NCBI GenBank assembly: GCA_003344405.1
Contig: NOWV01000070.1
Span: forward strand, 124,001 to 188,000
Direction: 5' to 3'
DNA: 64,000 bases
From: Trichoplax sp. H2
Taxonomy: Eukaryota > Placozoa > Uniplacotomia > Trichoplacea
In this document: piece by piece, positions 29,703 through 42,459 of the stretch
How positions within the stretch are numbered: position 1 is the stretch's first letter
Layout: every line of letters starts with the position of its first letter
The notes under the pieces: generated by a model
Told to the model about the DNA's origin: nothing
Database searches by the model: none
Seen by the model: only the letters and a program-made list of their open reading frames with translations
Made by a program: the position numbers and the translations under genes

Positions 29703-32700
29703 ATGAATGCCGAAACCGAAGCTTTTTCCAATACTAATTCATCTAACATTGATATTGACAACGGTTGCTCTTCAGAGGAATGGAATACGATGGCATTAAC
29801 TGCAGCAACTGTAGAAGCCTACTTAGATAGCCATGATGAATTTACCAAGCAATATTTCTGTCGTAAAATTAGTCCAAACCATCTGAATTGGTGGATGCTG
29901 GAAGATGATCAAGGATCCAGTAAGATTGAAGTTAATCGTATGTCTGATGAGCGTTTCAGTCCAGGCAAGCAAATTTTGAAACCTTACATTACTGGTAGTG
30001 CTTTCTCTCCAGCTCATTCGCTAGAATCATTTGCAAGTGTCAATGATGATCATGATACCAATAAATACGATACTGCTCCAAATTCATTATTTGATTCGCT
30101 CAATGTGGATTCCGATGAATTGCAATCTAGCACTTATAAAGAGCAATACTTGAAACAGTTGGATGAGCATGAAATGTTTATGGAGTTGATTAAAGATATT
30201 TCTGAAGAATTAGACATGATCAAGCTAACCCATAAAATATTGGTCAATGTCAATATCTTAACTAATAGTGATCGTTGTTCCTTATTTCTTGTGCGAGGGA
30301 GTAATGATCGCAAGGTGTTGGTTTCCAAATTATTTGATATTACTTCTAACTCAATCCTTGATAAAGCTCAATCCAGGAAAGAAATTCGAGTTCCTTTTGG
30401 TAAAGGTATCGCTGGCACTACGGCAGCGACTGGCGAAGTTATTAATATCGTTGATGTCTACAATGTAAGTAGAATTTCATCAGGCGATTACTCCCATTAT
30501 AAAAATGTGTTCATAGACTTGCAAGGTAATGATGAAATGACTTGATTATTAAAAATGTATTCGCTTTCTGTATATGAAGCGATCATGTGGATTTTAGGTC
30601 TTCAAAATTTTTTTCAACTTCTTTGATCGAAATATTTCGATTTTGTTAAAAATTTAGGACACAAATAAGTCTATAACGAATGTTATGGTACTAAATACCG
30701 CAATCATAACTAATTGTGTCTATTTTAATACTGATATAGAAATCAGTTTTTTGTCCATATTAGTTTGATCCGTTAGCTTAAGTAACCAGAAGGTGGAAAA
30801 AGAAAGGCATAATTTGCTTTGAGAGTAAGGCGCCACTTTTATATTTTTGACTACATTAATAAAAAATTATGGCTTTGAATTTTAGGGTTGGATACGATAA
30901 ATCTATTCGTAGTTTAAAACTAATTTTTCTGGGCGTAATCGGCGATACATTTAAAAGTTATTCAGAAGAAGGAAAGTACCGTAATTGAAAAGTTTTTCGT
31001 CCGTGTCGAGGCAATAGTCGCTTTGGCTTTAGTTTTGTCGATGGAAGAAATTTAATCGTAAACAGTTCCTTACTTTTGATTAGTCAAAATACTGTAAATA
31101 CGTACAGTACAGTACTGTACTTTATTTATAAATTTATAGCCCACATAAATAGAGGTACCAAATCCCAATCAATATTTAATCCAATTTACCATCAATCTAC
31201 GAGTCAGCTTGCTCTAATAATAGTCTGATCTTTAAAATAATCTGATGGCCGCATTTTAAGATCAGATACTATAAACCAATTGATAGTTTAGATTTATTTT
31301 TTGCATGGCCCAATCAACGATTTGTCAAAGTAATCAAGAAAGATTTTATAAGAAGAAATCATCTTATCTATGGCTAGGTAACGATCTTTTTTTTTATCCG
31401 TCATGAAGATCAAAATTACAGCATCGAAACCTTTTAACATGGGTACATTGGATGTAGTAAAGCAGCTTGCATGAATTTAAGGTTCAATTTTGTAGTTTGA
31501 TTAACGATATTTCTCCTGTCTCTGGTGTACCATTGCCTACCATAAGATTGACCAATGCTAACTCTTACGGAGCTTACTTCATTGTGCACGCTCGAAATTT
31601 AAAAAAACTGATTATGGTAACCTCATTACATTAAATCTCCTAATTTGTCAAGATATCACAAGCTACAGATAGAAAATTTGAATACTCATCCAAGAATATT
31701 TCTAATTGTTCAATCTTAACCATTCTACCCCTCATTGAAGATTGTTAGCATTAATCATTTATTTGCTAACTTGTTTCCGATTTCTACCATGGACTCGTAA
31801 ATTGTTGTATCAATGTAGAGTAAATAGATATATTTGGTCTGGTTAGAAGACTTTTTCATCTCAAAAGTTAAAATATGAACATATTACGTATGAGAAATGA
31901 TGAGACTTAGGACAACATTGGCCATATATTACTTCAATTTACGCCCAGAATGTTCGATATTTTAGTATAAGATACTCAGGTGACGTATTTGCTTTACAAT
32001 TACTAATACCTTGCATGGCTTTTAACGTTTTAGGATTGCAGATTTTATTCAGAAATTGATAAAAATACTGGCTATCGTACCAAAAGTATCTTATGTATGC
32101 CCATTAAGAAAAAGTCAGGTGAAGTAAGTCCACTTTTTAATGAATTGTGTAGATTAGAAAAATTTTATAAAAACAAAAATAGGCCGTCGTTTCATTTCGA
32201 TTTGTTAACTTTTCATTCCTAATAAGTTAATGTAAAATATTAGCATATACGCCTATATATGCTACTACAACATTCTTTTTTGTATAGCAATAGAATAATA
32301 CTTTATATGAAAATAAAGTAGAATTTTCTTATTTATATTCCTTCTTCAGCCAATAATCCAGAATTACAGCACCAATTAATAATAGATTTAATAACATAAT
32401 CGCAGACATGAGGCTAGAAATTGAAAATTTTTTGAAGGCATGGCCACTATTATCTGTTTTATCCTATTTTTGATTATTATCTTATCACTGCTGATTACAG
32501 TAATATATTGCACAATTTTCTTATCGTCAAGAAACGATTGCAAATTAAATATGCGGCTAAAGCTAGAGCACGTGTACTGCATCATAGTGACCTAGAAAGC
32601 CCATGCCGCATCATACAGATTGGTAGGGATTTAGGGATTACAATTTGAAATGACTACAAATTGAAGATACAGCTAGAGCTGAAAGAAATTCGAAATCATT

Positions 32701-35700
32701 GCAAGTTAAAAATATGCCCCGAGGGCTAGAATATAGATATATACTACACCAAAAAAAAAATGGCAGAGATTCAGTGATAACAGTTGATAATTGAGTTTCC
32801 CGTAATTTATTGATGAATTCTGTATAGGAGAATTAGACAAAAAATAAAATTATAAAACATCTGTCGTAAACTTCCTTGCAACGTAAGAGTACTTCAATTG
32901 ATCCGTTTTAATATTTGAGCTCAGGCTATTCATGTAATGTAAGGCCGAATTGCGAATATAGCAAGTTAAGTTAGTATATCCTCCTAAGCATGATACTATA
33001 CCTATTTTGGACGCAAGAAGCGAACTAGAAAAAGACTGAAAATCAAGAAAATACTTCCATAATTAGGCCGTATTAGTAATTAGGTACTTCTAAGGCCAGT
33101 ATCGATGGTTATGGATTACATCATAATTCGCATATGACGAATACTCTCACTGCCATTCATATTTGTGATCAGCCCGTGTAAATAATTCTGAAGGACAAAT
33201 TGTCATAGAAATTACAACCGTAGGATGAAATTTGTGCCATTACAATTTGCAAAGGCTGATTAAAAGCAAATTATACAGTCAATTGCTAACCTAATCTTTT
33301 TGCTTATCCAGCCAGGGTGCCGTACCTGATTGAGTTCATTAAGCAAGTAGAAATGGCGCAATTTGTACTTCAAAACTGATTAAAATTTAGTCGCTTTTTA
33401 GTTTAGTAATTGCTGAGGGACAATAGAGGATATTGCCCTCATATGATCTTCCGGATTAGTAACCGTGCTATGTCAGATTAATTGATCTATCGAAACAACA
33501 ATGATGACCGTGTCTCGAGTTTGTCTACAGTTCCTTTTGAGAAAGATATTAATTAAAGGACTTTTGGTTGGCACTAAAATATGCTTTTCTTCTGGTAATT
33601 TACAAAATTGAAAAAGTCAGTAAGCTGGTGAAATCTAAAATGCAAACGATTCAGAATATTGTCACACTATATTGGACTCTAATTTCTCGGCATGCAGTCC
33701 TACTCGCATTACTCGTATACTGGACCTTCTCAACAAAATTTCTCCACTTTAATCAAGTACTGTACCCCTTAACTTCGAGAACTGCTAAATTATCACGTTA
33801 GAATGCAAATAATCCAAATTATTTCACACTTTGTTCGAACATTTTAGTTATCGTCTCGTGACTGCTTCATTTTATTGCTAAATTTCCCTTCAAACAAGCC
33901 TTACTACTGTAAATACACTGCATTGCCCTCGGCAATTTTATCGCACATGTCTGAATTACCAACCATTTTTTATTCTAATTGAAAGAAACAGATGATCATA
34001 GGCGTTCTTACCATCTTTAGATGACGAATTGTATTAGAAATTTTGCGAAACGCTTATCGATACCCAAGATCTGAGTGTATTGACTCAAATTTGAATACCT
34101 CTTCGACTCTACCCTCTTTAGCAGTGGGATAGGATCAACTTCTTCCTACTTGATCCGTGGGATACCCTAATCAGTTAACGCCATCATAACTACTGTTTCG
34201 ATCTCCATTTCATCAGTTTATTGGATTTGCTTTAGAGATGTAGAACTCTATACAGCAGATATCAAGACTTCTACTGTAAAAATATATCTAGTAACACTGG
34301 CAAATCTATATACGTGTATTCTATTTTCATAGCCAAAGCTACTACGTAACAATTGTGTGTTATAATACTGTTATAGTTGATGAACATAAATGATGTAGTA
34401 AATCAAACTTATTCTCATCGAAAGTATTTCAAATCGGTTTTAAACTTACAATGACTTTAATTTTAATCCTCGGTAAGGTTATTGGTGTTGCTCAAGTTAT
34501 CAATAAGAAAAATGGCGAAGAGAAATTTACGGCGAAAGATGAAAAGGTACAACTAAAATTTTCATTAAAAGCAGATTACAATTTAAGATCAGAAAGGTGA
34601 TAACTGACTATGAAAATTTTTAATTCAGACTAGCTATTGACTAATTTGCAATTATAATTGTGAAATATGACATACTAATGTCACAGCTTAAAAAATAAGC
34701 CTAGAACCAGTTGCTTTCATAACAACATCAACTCAAAAAAAATTTCATTTCATCATTTGATCTCCAGGTTTTTCAGAAATATTTGGTATTTTGCGCAATT
34801 GGAATTGCCAATGCGGATATATATGAAACTTCATTAGTAGAATCGCAAAGAAATCGCGTAAGCATACCTACTCTCCGAATACGATTCTGGGATCTGATTC
34901 CGACTCGATTCTACTATGTTGAGAGAATCTACGTATAATTAATTAGACTCTCCTATCCAGTGAATAGAACAAACTATAGACGTACAGTACAGTAAATAAG
35001 CATTCATTTCAGGCTGCTATTCAGTTTATTTCACGCTAACACTTGTAAAAGTTCTGGCATATTATTTTTTATTTATCCGTTGATGACATAATTGTAGAAA
35101 CCCATTATTATGTTATTAGTGAACGTTGTTACTCACTTACTGTAGATAGCAATATAATGACATTGACTCCATTATGGTATTACTAGGCATTGCTAGAACT
35201 TGCACACGGAATTTTTGAAGAACAACATGACATGGACCGAATTATCCACACGATTACTGTTGAAGCTAGACAGCTGTTGAATTGTAGAAGATGTACAATA
35301 TTCCTAGTCGACAACGATAGCCATTCCTCAAGCAACGTAAATACTGTACTATTAAATGGATTACACTTTCATCAATAAACATCTAGCTTTGCCAATAAAT
35401 GTCAGTATTGGCTAAAGATTAAACTTGGATTGTGCAATTAACCTTATTTATACATAGGATATATCCCTGGGTAAAGTTTATGATCTGGATATTCGAGATG
35501 GTGAGACGAAGGAAAAGATTAAAAAAGTAAGGTGCATTCCAGGAACTCGCGGGCTGTATATTGGATTAGTAAAACAAGTGGCAAGGACGGGAAAGGTATA
35601 GTATAAACGAATTATCTATTAAGCACATTCTGTTTGATTACTGCCTTTAGTTTGCTCAATTTAAGTGAATGAAATTACCTACTTTGTGCTGTACTAAGGA

Positions 35701-38700
35701 AAAATAATAGTTCTAGAGTATAATAATATTTGGCCAACGATAAGCTAATACTGTCCAGAGTACAGTAAAGTCGATCACGTTGTTAAAACGAATTCGTATA
35801 ATGTTTTAGACAATCAACATTGCTTTATTACACAACGATGAAAATAAGGACACTGAGGTATGAAAATTTAGTATATAAAATTGATATATGGACAACGAAA
35901 TGATTGTATTATTAATTTAATTATATTACCGGCTAAAATTGTATGTAGTCTCAAGGTGACCACTCTATAATTAAATCTTAATACGGAAAAAGATTGTTTA
36001 CTGATCAATTAAAATCAGAACAATAATTATAGTTGTTAAATCATATCAATAATATCTGAGTACGATGTGCTGTATTAATAATGGATAATTTTCAATTACT
36101 TAAGAAATTCGATAAAGAATTCAATGAAAACGTTCTTTGCATGCCCATTTTTGGTAAAATTCCAACCCAAAAGTCGACAAGTTCCTCTTTAGATTTTGGA
36201 TCTATTAACTATGATCAAAAAATAATTGGTATATCAATTTTTGACTTATAAACTAGACAGTAATAAATCTTCACAGCTGATACGCAAGGTTTCGTTATAT
36301 CTAATAGATGTTTATGTGATTCTAACCTGAAATGTTTTAATTCCATTAATGACCTCTAACATCAGTAAAGGATCAGATAACACTAAGAAGCTTAACTACG
36401 ATAATTTCATCTTATAGGTATCGCTCAGTTGGTCAACAAATTGGATGGAATGCCATTCGACAGCAATGATGAAAATCTATTTGAAGCTTTTGCCATATTT
36501 TGTGGTTTAGGAATTTATAATTGCTTAATGTTTACTCATGTTACTCAACTGCTGGCCAAGCAAAATGTTGCTTTAGAGGTTAGTAGCAGTGAATACAAAT
36601 CTCGATTTGAAGTACATGTAGTTGTATACAACCAGCACACAAGAATTACAATTGTAATACCGATTCCTGTTATATCCATTTTAATAGTTTTTAATATGCA
36701 TTTTAGCAGAGTTAAATCTTATTCGGGCCATTATCGTAATCTCAGAGCATGCATGTATTTATGTATAGTAGACGTCTTAATTTAAGCCTGTATAATTATC
36801 GGTTTCGAATTGTGTCAATAGCTGTAAATACGTATCTTTTTAACTAATTCTGCAGGTGTTATCATATCATGCCTCCGCTTCGCCAACTAAAGCCAAAGCT
36901 TTAGCGGTATCGATGCATTTATAAATCATGTTACATTTAATGGAAAATTTACTCTAGATTTAATTACGTAACGTCTATGAACTGAATTTAGATCAGCATC
37001 ATTTGATAATATTAGTATAGGACATTTGAACAAAGTTTTAAATTTCGTAACTGTACAATGAACGAAATAGTAGATCGTCGATACATTAATGCTAGGTTTA
37101 ACACGCTAACTATGCCAGAACAAAACATTTTTTTTGCTATTATCCTTTAAATATCGAATTTAGTATAGTAGTACATTTTGATATTAAAATCTTTAGATAA
37201 CTTAGAAGATAGTATAAATGTATGAAAAGCGCTAAATCGAACATTCAATTTATTTGGAATACTCAAATCTTCTTGAATTAATGTCACTAGAGAGTAGAAA
37301 TTCCTCCAGCAATGGAACTAAATCTTACTGATTTTGGCTTCGATGATGCCTTACTGGATGATCACCAGTCCTTGTTGTCTTCCTTACGAATGTTTTTAGA
37401 CTGCGGATTTGCAAAACGATTTAAAATTCCTAAAGAGGTCAGTTCTTACGCTAACCTAATCAATAAAATTAGATTTTGTAGAAACTGCAGTATTGGATAG
37501 TTGCTAAATCATAGCCATAGATTTAGAATAAAGAGGCTACTGATTATTTAGACCTTGTGCCGATGGATTTTAAGTGTCAAAAAGAATTATCGAAGCGTCT
37601 GTTACCATAATTGGCGGCATGCATTTAATGTTGCTCAAATGATGTTTACAATTATGCAGGTAAAATAGCGATAATAAGAGACCATACAGAAAGCTATATT
37701 TTCTATTATCTATTATGTCTAGCTTTTAACAGAAATATGGCTGTGAATGAAAATTAATGCAATATTAAATCTAACTAATGAAATTATCATTCGCGCAATC
37801 TTGATTCAAATGTATACGATATTTTACAAATTATTTGTATCATTTGATTTATGGATTCTTAGAGTACTACAATCCTCCAGCATGTCTCCAAAGTAGAGGC
37901 GTTTGCCTTATTAATTGCCTGTTTTTGTCACGATTTGGATCATCGAGGGACTAGTAACAGTTTTGAGTTAGAGTAAGATCATTTACTGTATCTAGCTGTA
38001 TAATTTAAGTTTAAAAGATTTTAGATCGTTTACAGATCTTTCAAGATGGTATTTGAAACGTCTGAATAATTTATATAGTACGATTACTTGTAATCATTTT
38101 AAAAAAAGATAGCCTTTGACGCTCTTAATTTTCCAGTACAAGATAAATTAATAATGCATATGATAAAAATGCTTAAATAAGTCAATAATTATAATATTTT
38201 GACATATTGAAATACTAGATGTAATTCACCATTGGCTAAAATATATGGCACATCAACGATGGAGCATCATCATTTTGATTACAGTCTCATGATTTTAAAT
38301 AGCGAGGTAAATAGAATTAATTTGTATGTATTAGATTGTTTACATTTTATCAATTAATCATTGATATTATATAGTGGTTAGCTATACAGCTAGTGAAAAA
38401 TGATCATTTACTACTTATCATTTCGAGACCATGCCTCGAAAGTATCGATTATCCCTACCCGTTATAATTTCCTTATTAAACTTTTATTTCTTGTTGCTTT
38501 TTCCTGTTAGAACAACAATATCTTAGCTGCTGCTAACGACAGTGAAAGGCGAGAAATTCTTAATATAATGGAGCACGCTGTGGTATCAACAGATTTAGCT
38601 CTTCACTTAAAGTATGAAATATTTCAATGATAATTAATAAATATTTTGTTAAATTGTACTGAAGTCATCATTATCTTTATTTATATTGTAACTAAAATTA

Positions 38701-39821
38701 TTTAAGGCATGATTGTTCATTTATTTTAAAATGAGGTGAGATTAATTTAAGAATTATATTCTACATTTAATATCATATAATAGAGAACGTGATCAGTTTT
38801 TGCAATTATTACGATCAAGGACTTTAGACCTTACTCAATATGAACACAGGAAGTTATTAAGGTACGAATATATTTGATATTAGGTTACTGTACTGTACAC
38901 TAATCATGTATGCTTTATGTACAATATGTTATCACGTATGTCCAAAGTACTGGTAATAATTATTTTTCTTGGCTGATATAATTCTATTCATCAATAACCA
39001 TAATACCTGTTTTCAATTGGGTATTTATAAGGGCTATGTTGATGACTGTTTGCGATTTGGGAGCTATAACAAAACCTTGGCATATTCAATATAGAGTATG
39101 ATTATTTCTGAAATGTTTCAATCATCAGTACAACAAATTAGATATCCTATTTTATGTGATAATAATATAGATAATCCAGAAGCAAATGTAAGGCATATGT
39201 CAGATGGAATTAACATGCAATAAAGATACAAGTTAAATTTATATTTTCTAAATAACTGCAGGTCGCTCAATTAGTTGCGGAAGAATTTTTTACCTTAGGA
39301 GACATGGCGAGGCATAAGTTGAATAAGCAACCCACTGTATGGCTAATTATTAATTTCTGGCTTTAAAATTGACCGTATCTTATACGGTAGCATAGTATGA
39401 TATCGTGGAGATAAATATATTTCTCACATTACATGAATGCAATTGTTTGTACTATGATTTTTAGGCGATGCTGGATAGAAATAAGAGAGAATTACTACCG
39501 AAGATGCAAATTAAATTTATTGATAATGTTTGCATACCAATTTATGAGGTAAAAAGAGTGGAGTGATTGCGCTTAGTTTTTTTATTTAGGCTTTTTATTA
39601 ATAGCATTGATATTGCTTCGGCTAGGCAAATTTACTTATGAATTACAATTAACTTTTCTCTATTGTTACATAATGCGTAGGCCATTACTGATTACTTTCC
39701 TGAATTACACCAGCTATATAAACGTACAAAAGATAATTGTAGAGAGTGGGAAATGCTTGCGCGCCAGCATGACCATGAAATGAGCAATGAAATCCTTCAT
39801 GCAAACTCTAGATCTGGATAG
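29703..39821 (+). CDS. GAF-GAF cyclic nucleotide phosphodiesterase (PDE5/6/11 group)
   Basis: Hydrolyses cyclic nucleotides, in this group cGMP (PDE5/6) or both cGMP and cAMP (PDE11). Twenty exons: 29703-30464, 32034-32123, 34478-34546, 34768-34857, 35187-35336, 35458-35595, 35810-35857, 36105-36228, 36418-36578, 36856-36906, 37291-37437, 37552-37659, 37863-37972, 38219-38306, 38511-38611, 38784-38861, 39032-39095, 39262-39336, 39465-39548, 39681-39821. All are GT-AG with matching phases; 892 aa (human PDE5A 875, PDE11A 933). The N-terminus has the group motif [20 protein letters not shown] about 165-330 and GAF-B about 345-530 each keep the NK...F...DE signature ([26 protein letters not shown]). 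Catalytic domain about 590-880: HNWRH (629-633), [10 protein letters not shown] (from 669), [10 protein letters not shown] (Asp about 780), and the purine-contact Gln in KMQIKFID (about 833). No C-terminal CaaX prenylation motif, so it is not PDE6-like there. PDE5 versus PDE11 assignment needs a tree. Confidence 0.94.
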
Positions 39822-39835
39822 TAGAATACGATGTC

Positions 39836-39841
39836 AATAAA
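39836..39841 (+). terminator. Polyadenylation signal of the phosphodiesterase gene
   Basis: AATAAA 15 nt after the phosphodiesterase stop codon. This would give a very short 3' UTR; other AATAAA hexamers follow near 40060, so the site used is uncertain. Confidence 0.4.
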
Positions 39842-40716
39842 AATAACTTAAACAACTACTGTAACCGTAGTTATTATCTTATTTAGACTAGGGAAAATAT
39901 TGCTAAGAATAAAATTTCTTCCCAATCTAATCTGTGAAGTGGCTCCAGCAATTACTCTACAGCTACTACATAGCATAGATGCAATATACGTTCAATTTCA
40001 ATTAATGTTAAGATCTGTGATAGTCTTAGACCATTAAATAGTCATACGTTATTATAAATAAATTTCTCGCTCTTGCACAAGAGACTATAAATAATTGATT
40101 ATTACTAATGCAGATAATGCTGGTGTCAAATTAGGTAGTACTTGCTCTTATATGCCTATTGCTACATCTACTTTGAGTATTAAGAAATGACTGAATTATA
40201 ATTTATGATGAATACGTAATATCAATATCTACCTTAGTATAATGCAGTAGTATATTGCAATGAATGATAAATAAATCAATATGTGCATACGCAATGACAA
40301 ACGGAGTGACTGTTATTCGCATTTATGCAATATGATTATATTAACTATCAAAGAGAGAGTTCACTATAAAATTGAGTACAATACTCTAACACGGAATGAA
40401 GGAAAAAAATAACATATGAAATCGATCATTAAATATGATAAGGCCAACACTACGCCTCATTTATTTGAATCATTGATGAATGTAAATATATACATATAAA
40501 TCATGCAATTTCAAGTATGTAGCATGGTGACGTTAAAGTAAAGTAGTACTGTATATAAAGTGTTATACACATATATATATGCACTTTGATAATACATATC
40601 TTATCATTATCCAATTTTAATAACGACAAATTGCTGCCTAACATCCATACATTAGTGACTAGTAAAAGTGTGGCATTTATCGATGAGTGACGAGATAATA
40701 GATGACAAAATGTGCA
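39842..40716. other. Short intergenic gap between convergent PDE and EXOSC1 genes
   Basis: About 0.9 kb separates the two stop codons. No further gene is seen; both 3' UTRs must lie here and may overlap. Confidence 0.6.
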
Positions 40717-42125
40717 TCAGCTATCAGTCCAATATTTTATCCTAGCAACTTTTCGTAATTCTATTTTTTCCGTATGAGGACATTGCATCTCCGTCCAACT
40801 GATTGGAATCATCGGGTGACCTTTAGATAGACAGTTAAACACGGTTATTCATAAGAATTACTTTATCATTTCTATACTATTAGAATTTTGCGATATGGAT
40901 CATACCGGCTGTACTCTTAGCGAAAATGACTCCTAACTCATTTTTTGCTGTCGATAAGTAATAAGATCTTGGATCACCTAGTGATATCTATGTGTACAGG
41001 ATGAGTATGTCAAGAGAAATAAATTTCAATCATGTAAAACGTGAAATGACAATATTTGCGTAGGAAGGAGTCTGTAGTAGATTTATAGTGTGGATACGAC
41101 TTCAGCTAAGACTGCGTCTCCAGGTTTAAAGCAATTGTACATATCAACCTAAATAGTAAATATACAAAGCAGTTGTTGATACTAGCGAAAGCAACATTAC
41201 TTGTGATGAAGAGTAAACGATGGTAAGAAGAATATCCACAAACTTTATCTTTCTCAGTGGCTCTAATATCTTCTTTCCTGAAAGACACACAATAAAGCAT
41301 CATCTTAACGTTGCGCGCTCGTCTTAGCATCTAGTACAAAAGGTATCATGACAGCCATCTTTGCTACCTTATCGTGCCTTTGAAGGGTTCCTTTAATGGC
41401 GTCGTCCCAGTGCAGATAATGAGCACTCTACAAAATCTTGGATTGACGTTTAATACCTAAATTGCATTCAGTATGTTTGATCCTCTTTTAATATGAGCAT
41501 TTATCACAGCGAGTTCTTTATTATGCATTACACTGTATGTATAGTAGTAGACTATGTGCATAGCAATTTAATCGTTTAGCGAAATACGCGTAATAGTAGT
41601 ATCATGCAGTATAGCAGTGTTCCATCTTCCCTGTGAATTTTTCGATGTATGAACGAAGTAACATGCTCGTTGAATAGACCGGGTAACAATATTATTTTCC
41701 ATTACAAATGATAGGAAAAATATGTTAAAAGAGTACAATCACCTTAGCTGTAACAACTTTTCCAATCGTGGGTAAATTACAGGAGACATTGCCGGTCTTG
41801 ATCTGAATCTTGGGTAGCTGAAACAACAAAAATGATGTTCAAGTTGCATGCTTGAAACGATGCTTTCTAATTCTAATCCAACGTTAGTCAAGATCAATCA
41901 TGGTATAAAATTTGGATTAGATCCTACACCAGTGATTGATGAAGCAAATCAAGCTCTATTTACTGCAAGACTTACCTGCCCAGCTTGGCTAATAATATCT
42001 TTGTAACCTACTAAGCTTGCATAGATATGCCTTTGCCTAACGTAGGTTCCAAGTCCAGCTGAGAATTGATCAATACTGCCAAGACGTTGTCCAGGTATAA
42101 CAGGGTTACCTACTTCAGCAGCCAT
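40717..42125 (-). CDS. EXOSC1: Exosome complex subunit CSL4 (EXOSC1)
   Basis: Cap subunit of the RNA exosome, the 3'-5' RNA processing and decay complex of nucleus and cytoplasm; it contacts the hexameric ring and helps route RNA. Seven exons in transcript order: 42125-41976, 41817-41743, 41456-41368, 41277-41244, 41148-41098, 40987-40906, 40820-40717. GT-AG throughout, phases 0,0,2,0,0,1; 194 aa against 195 in human EXOSC1. The N-terminal domain starts MAAEVGNPVIPGQRLG; the S1 domain includes VLNVNPRF, PLKEPFKGTIRKED and the highly conserved IRATEKDKV, then FKPGDAVLAEV and LGDPRSYYLSTAKNELGV; the C-terminal domain keeps PISWTEMQCP and LRKVARI. A longer open frame (41106-41330) reads through exon 4 and its introns and is misleading. 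An S1-domain exon of only 34 nt (41244-41277) is notable. The gene starts about 340 bp from the minisatellite to its right. Confidence 0.95.
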
Positions 42126-42459
42126 TGCTACTCGATACTGCCGATTTAAATCAATAATACGATACGTCTATCGTAGGATTACCTCAATACAATGCCAATG
42201 GATGAATGCTCTAGTCTCTGGCTAAATCGGATAAGACAGAGACTTGAACTTTTTTGCTGCAATCTTGCCCAGTTTCAAAAGGCTCGTTAAGAAATGCCCA
42301 AAGAAAGTGCAATGTCTGTCCACTCAGCATCATTCCCATTTGCCCCATCGCGATCATAGTAAAGTATATTCACTTGACTTGGATATCACGCACACCACCA
42401 ATACAGTATGGCATTCCATGGCCCCCAAAATGTTCTATCGTACAATTCAGTAGACGTCT
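42126..42459. other. EXOSC1 5' flank
   Basis: Sequence between the EXOSC1 start codon and the minisatellite. It should hold the EXOSC1 promoter. It is less AT-rich than average (CCCCATCGCGATC, CATGGCCCCC) but I see no definable element. Confidence 0.35.

Noticed and set aside
41106-41330. 74-codon minus frame containing FRKEDIRATEKDKV as one EXOSC1 exon
   Set aside because: Only the 34-nt core matches the family. The flanks have a proper acceptor and donor, and the missing PLKEPFKGTIR piece lies in a separate exon at 41368-41456 with matching phase. An apparent frameshift seen at first disappears with this model.
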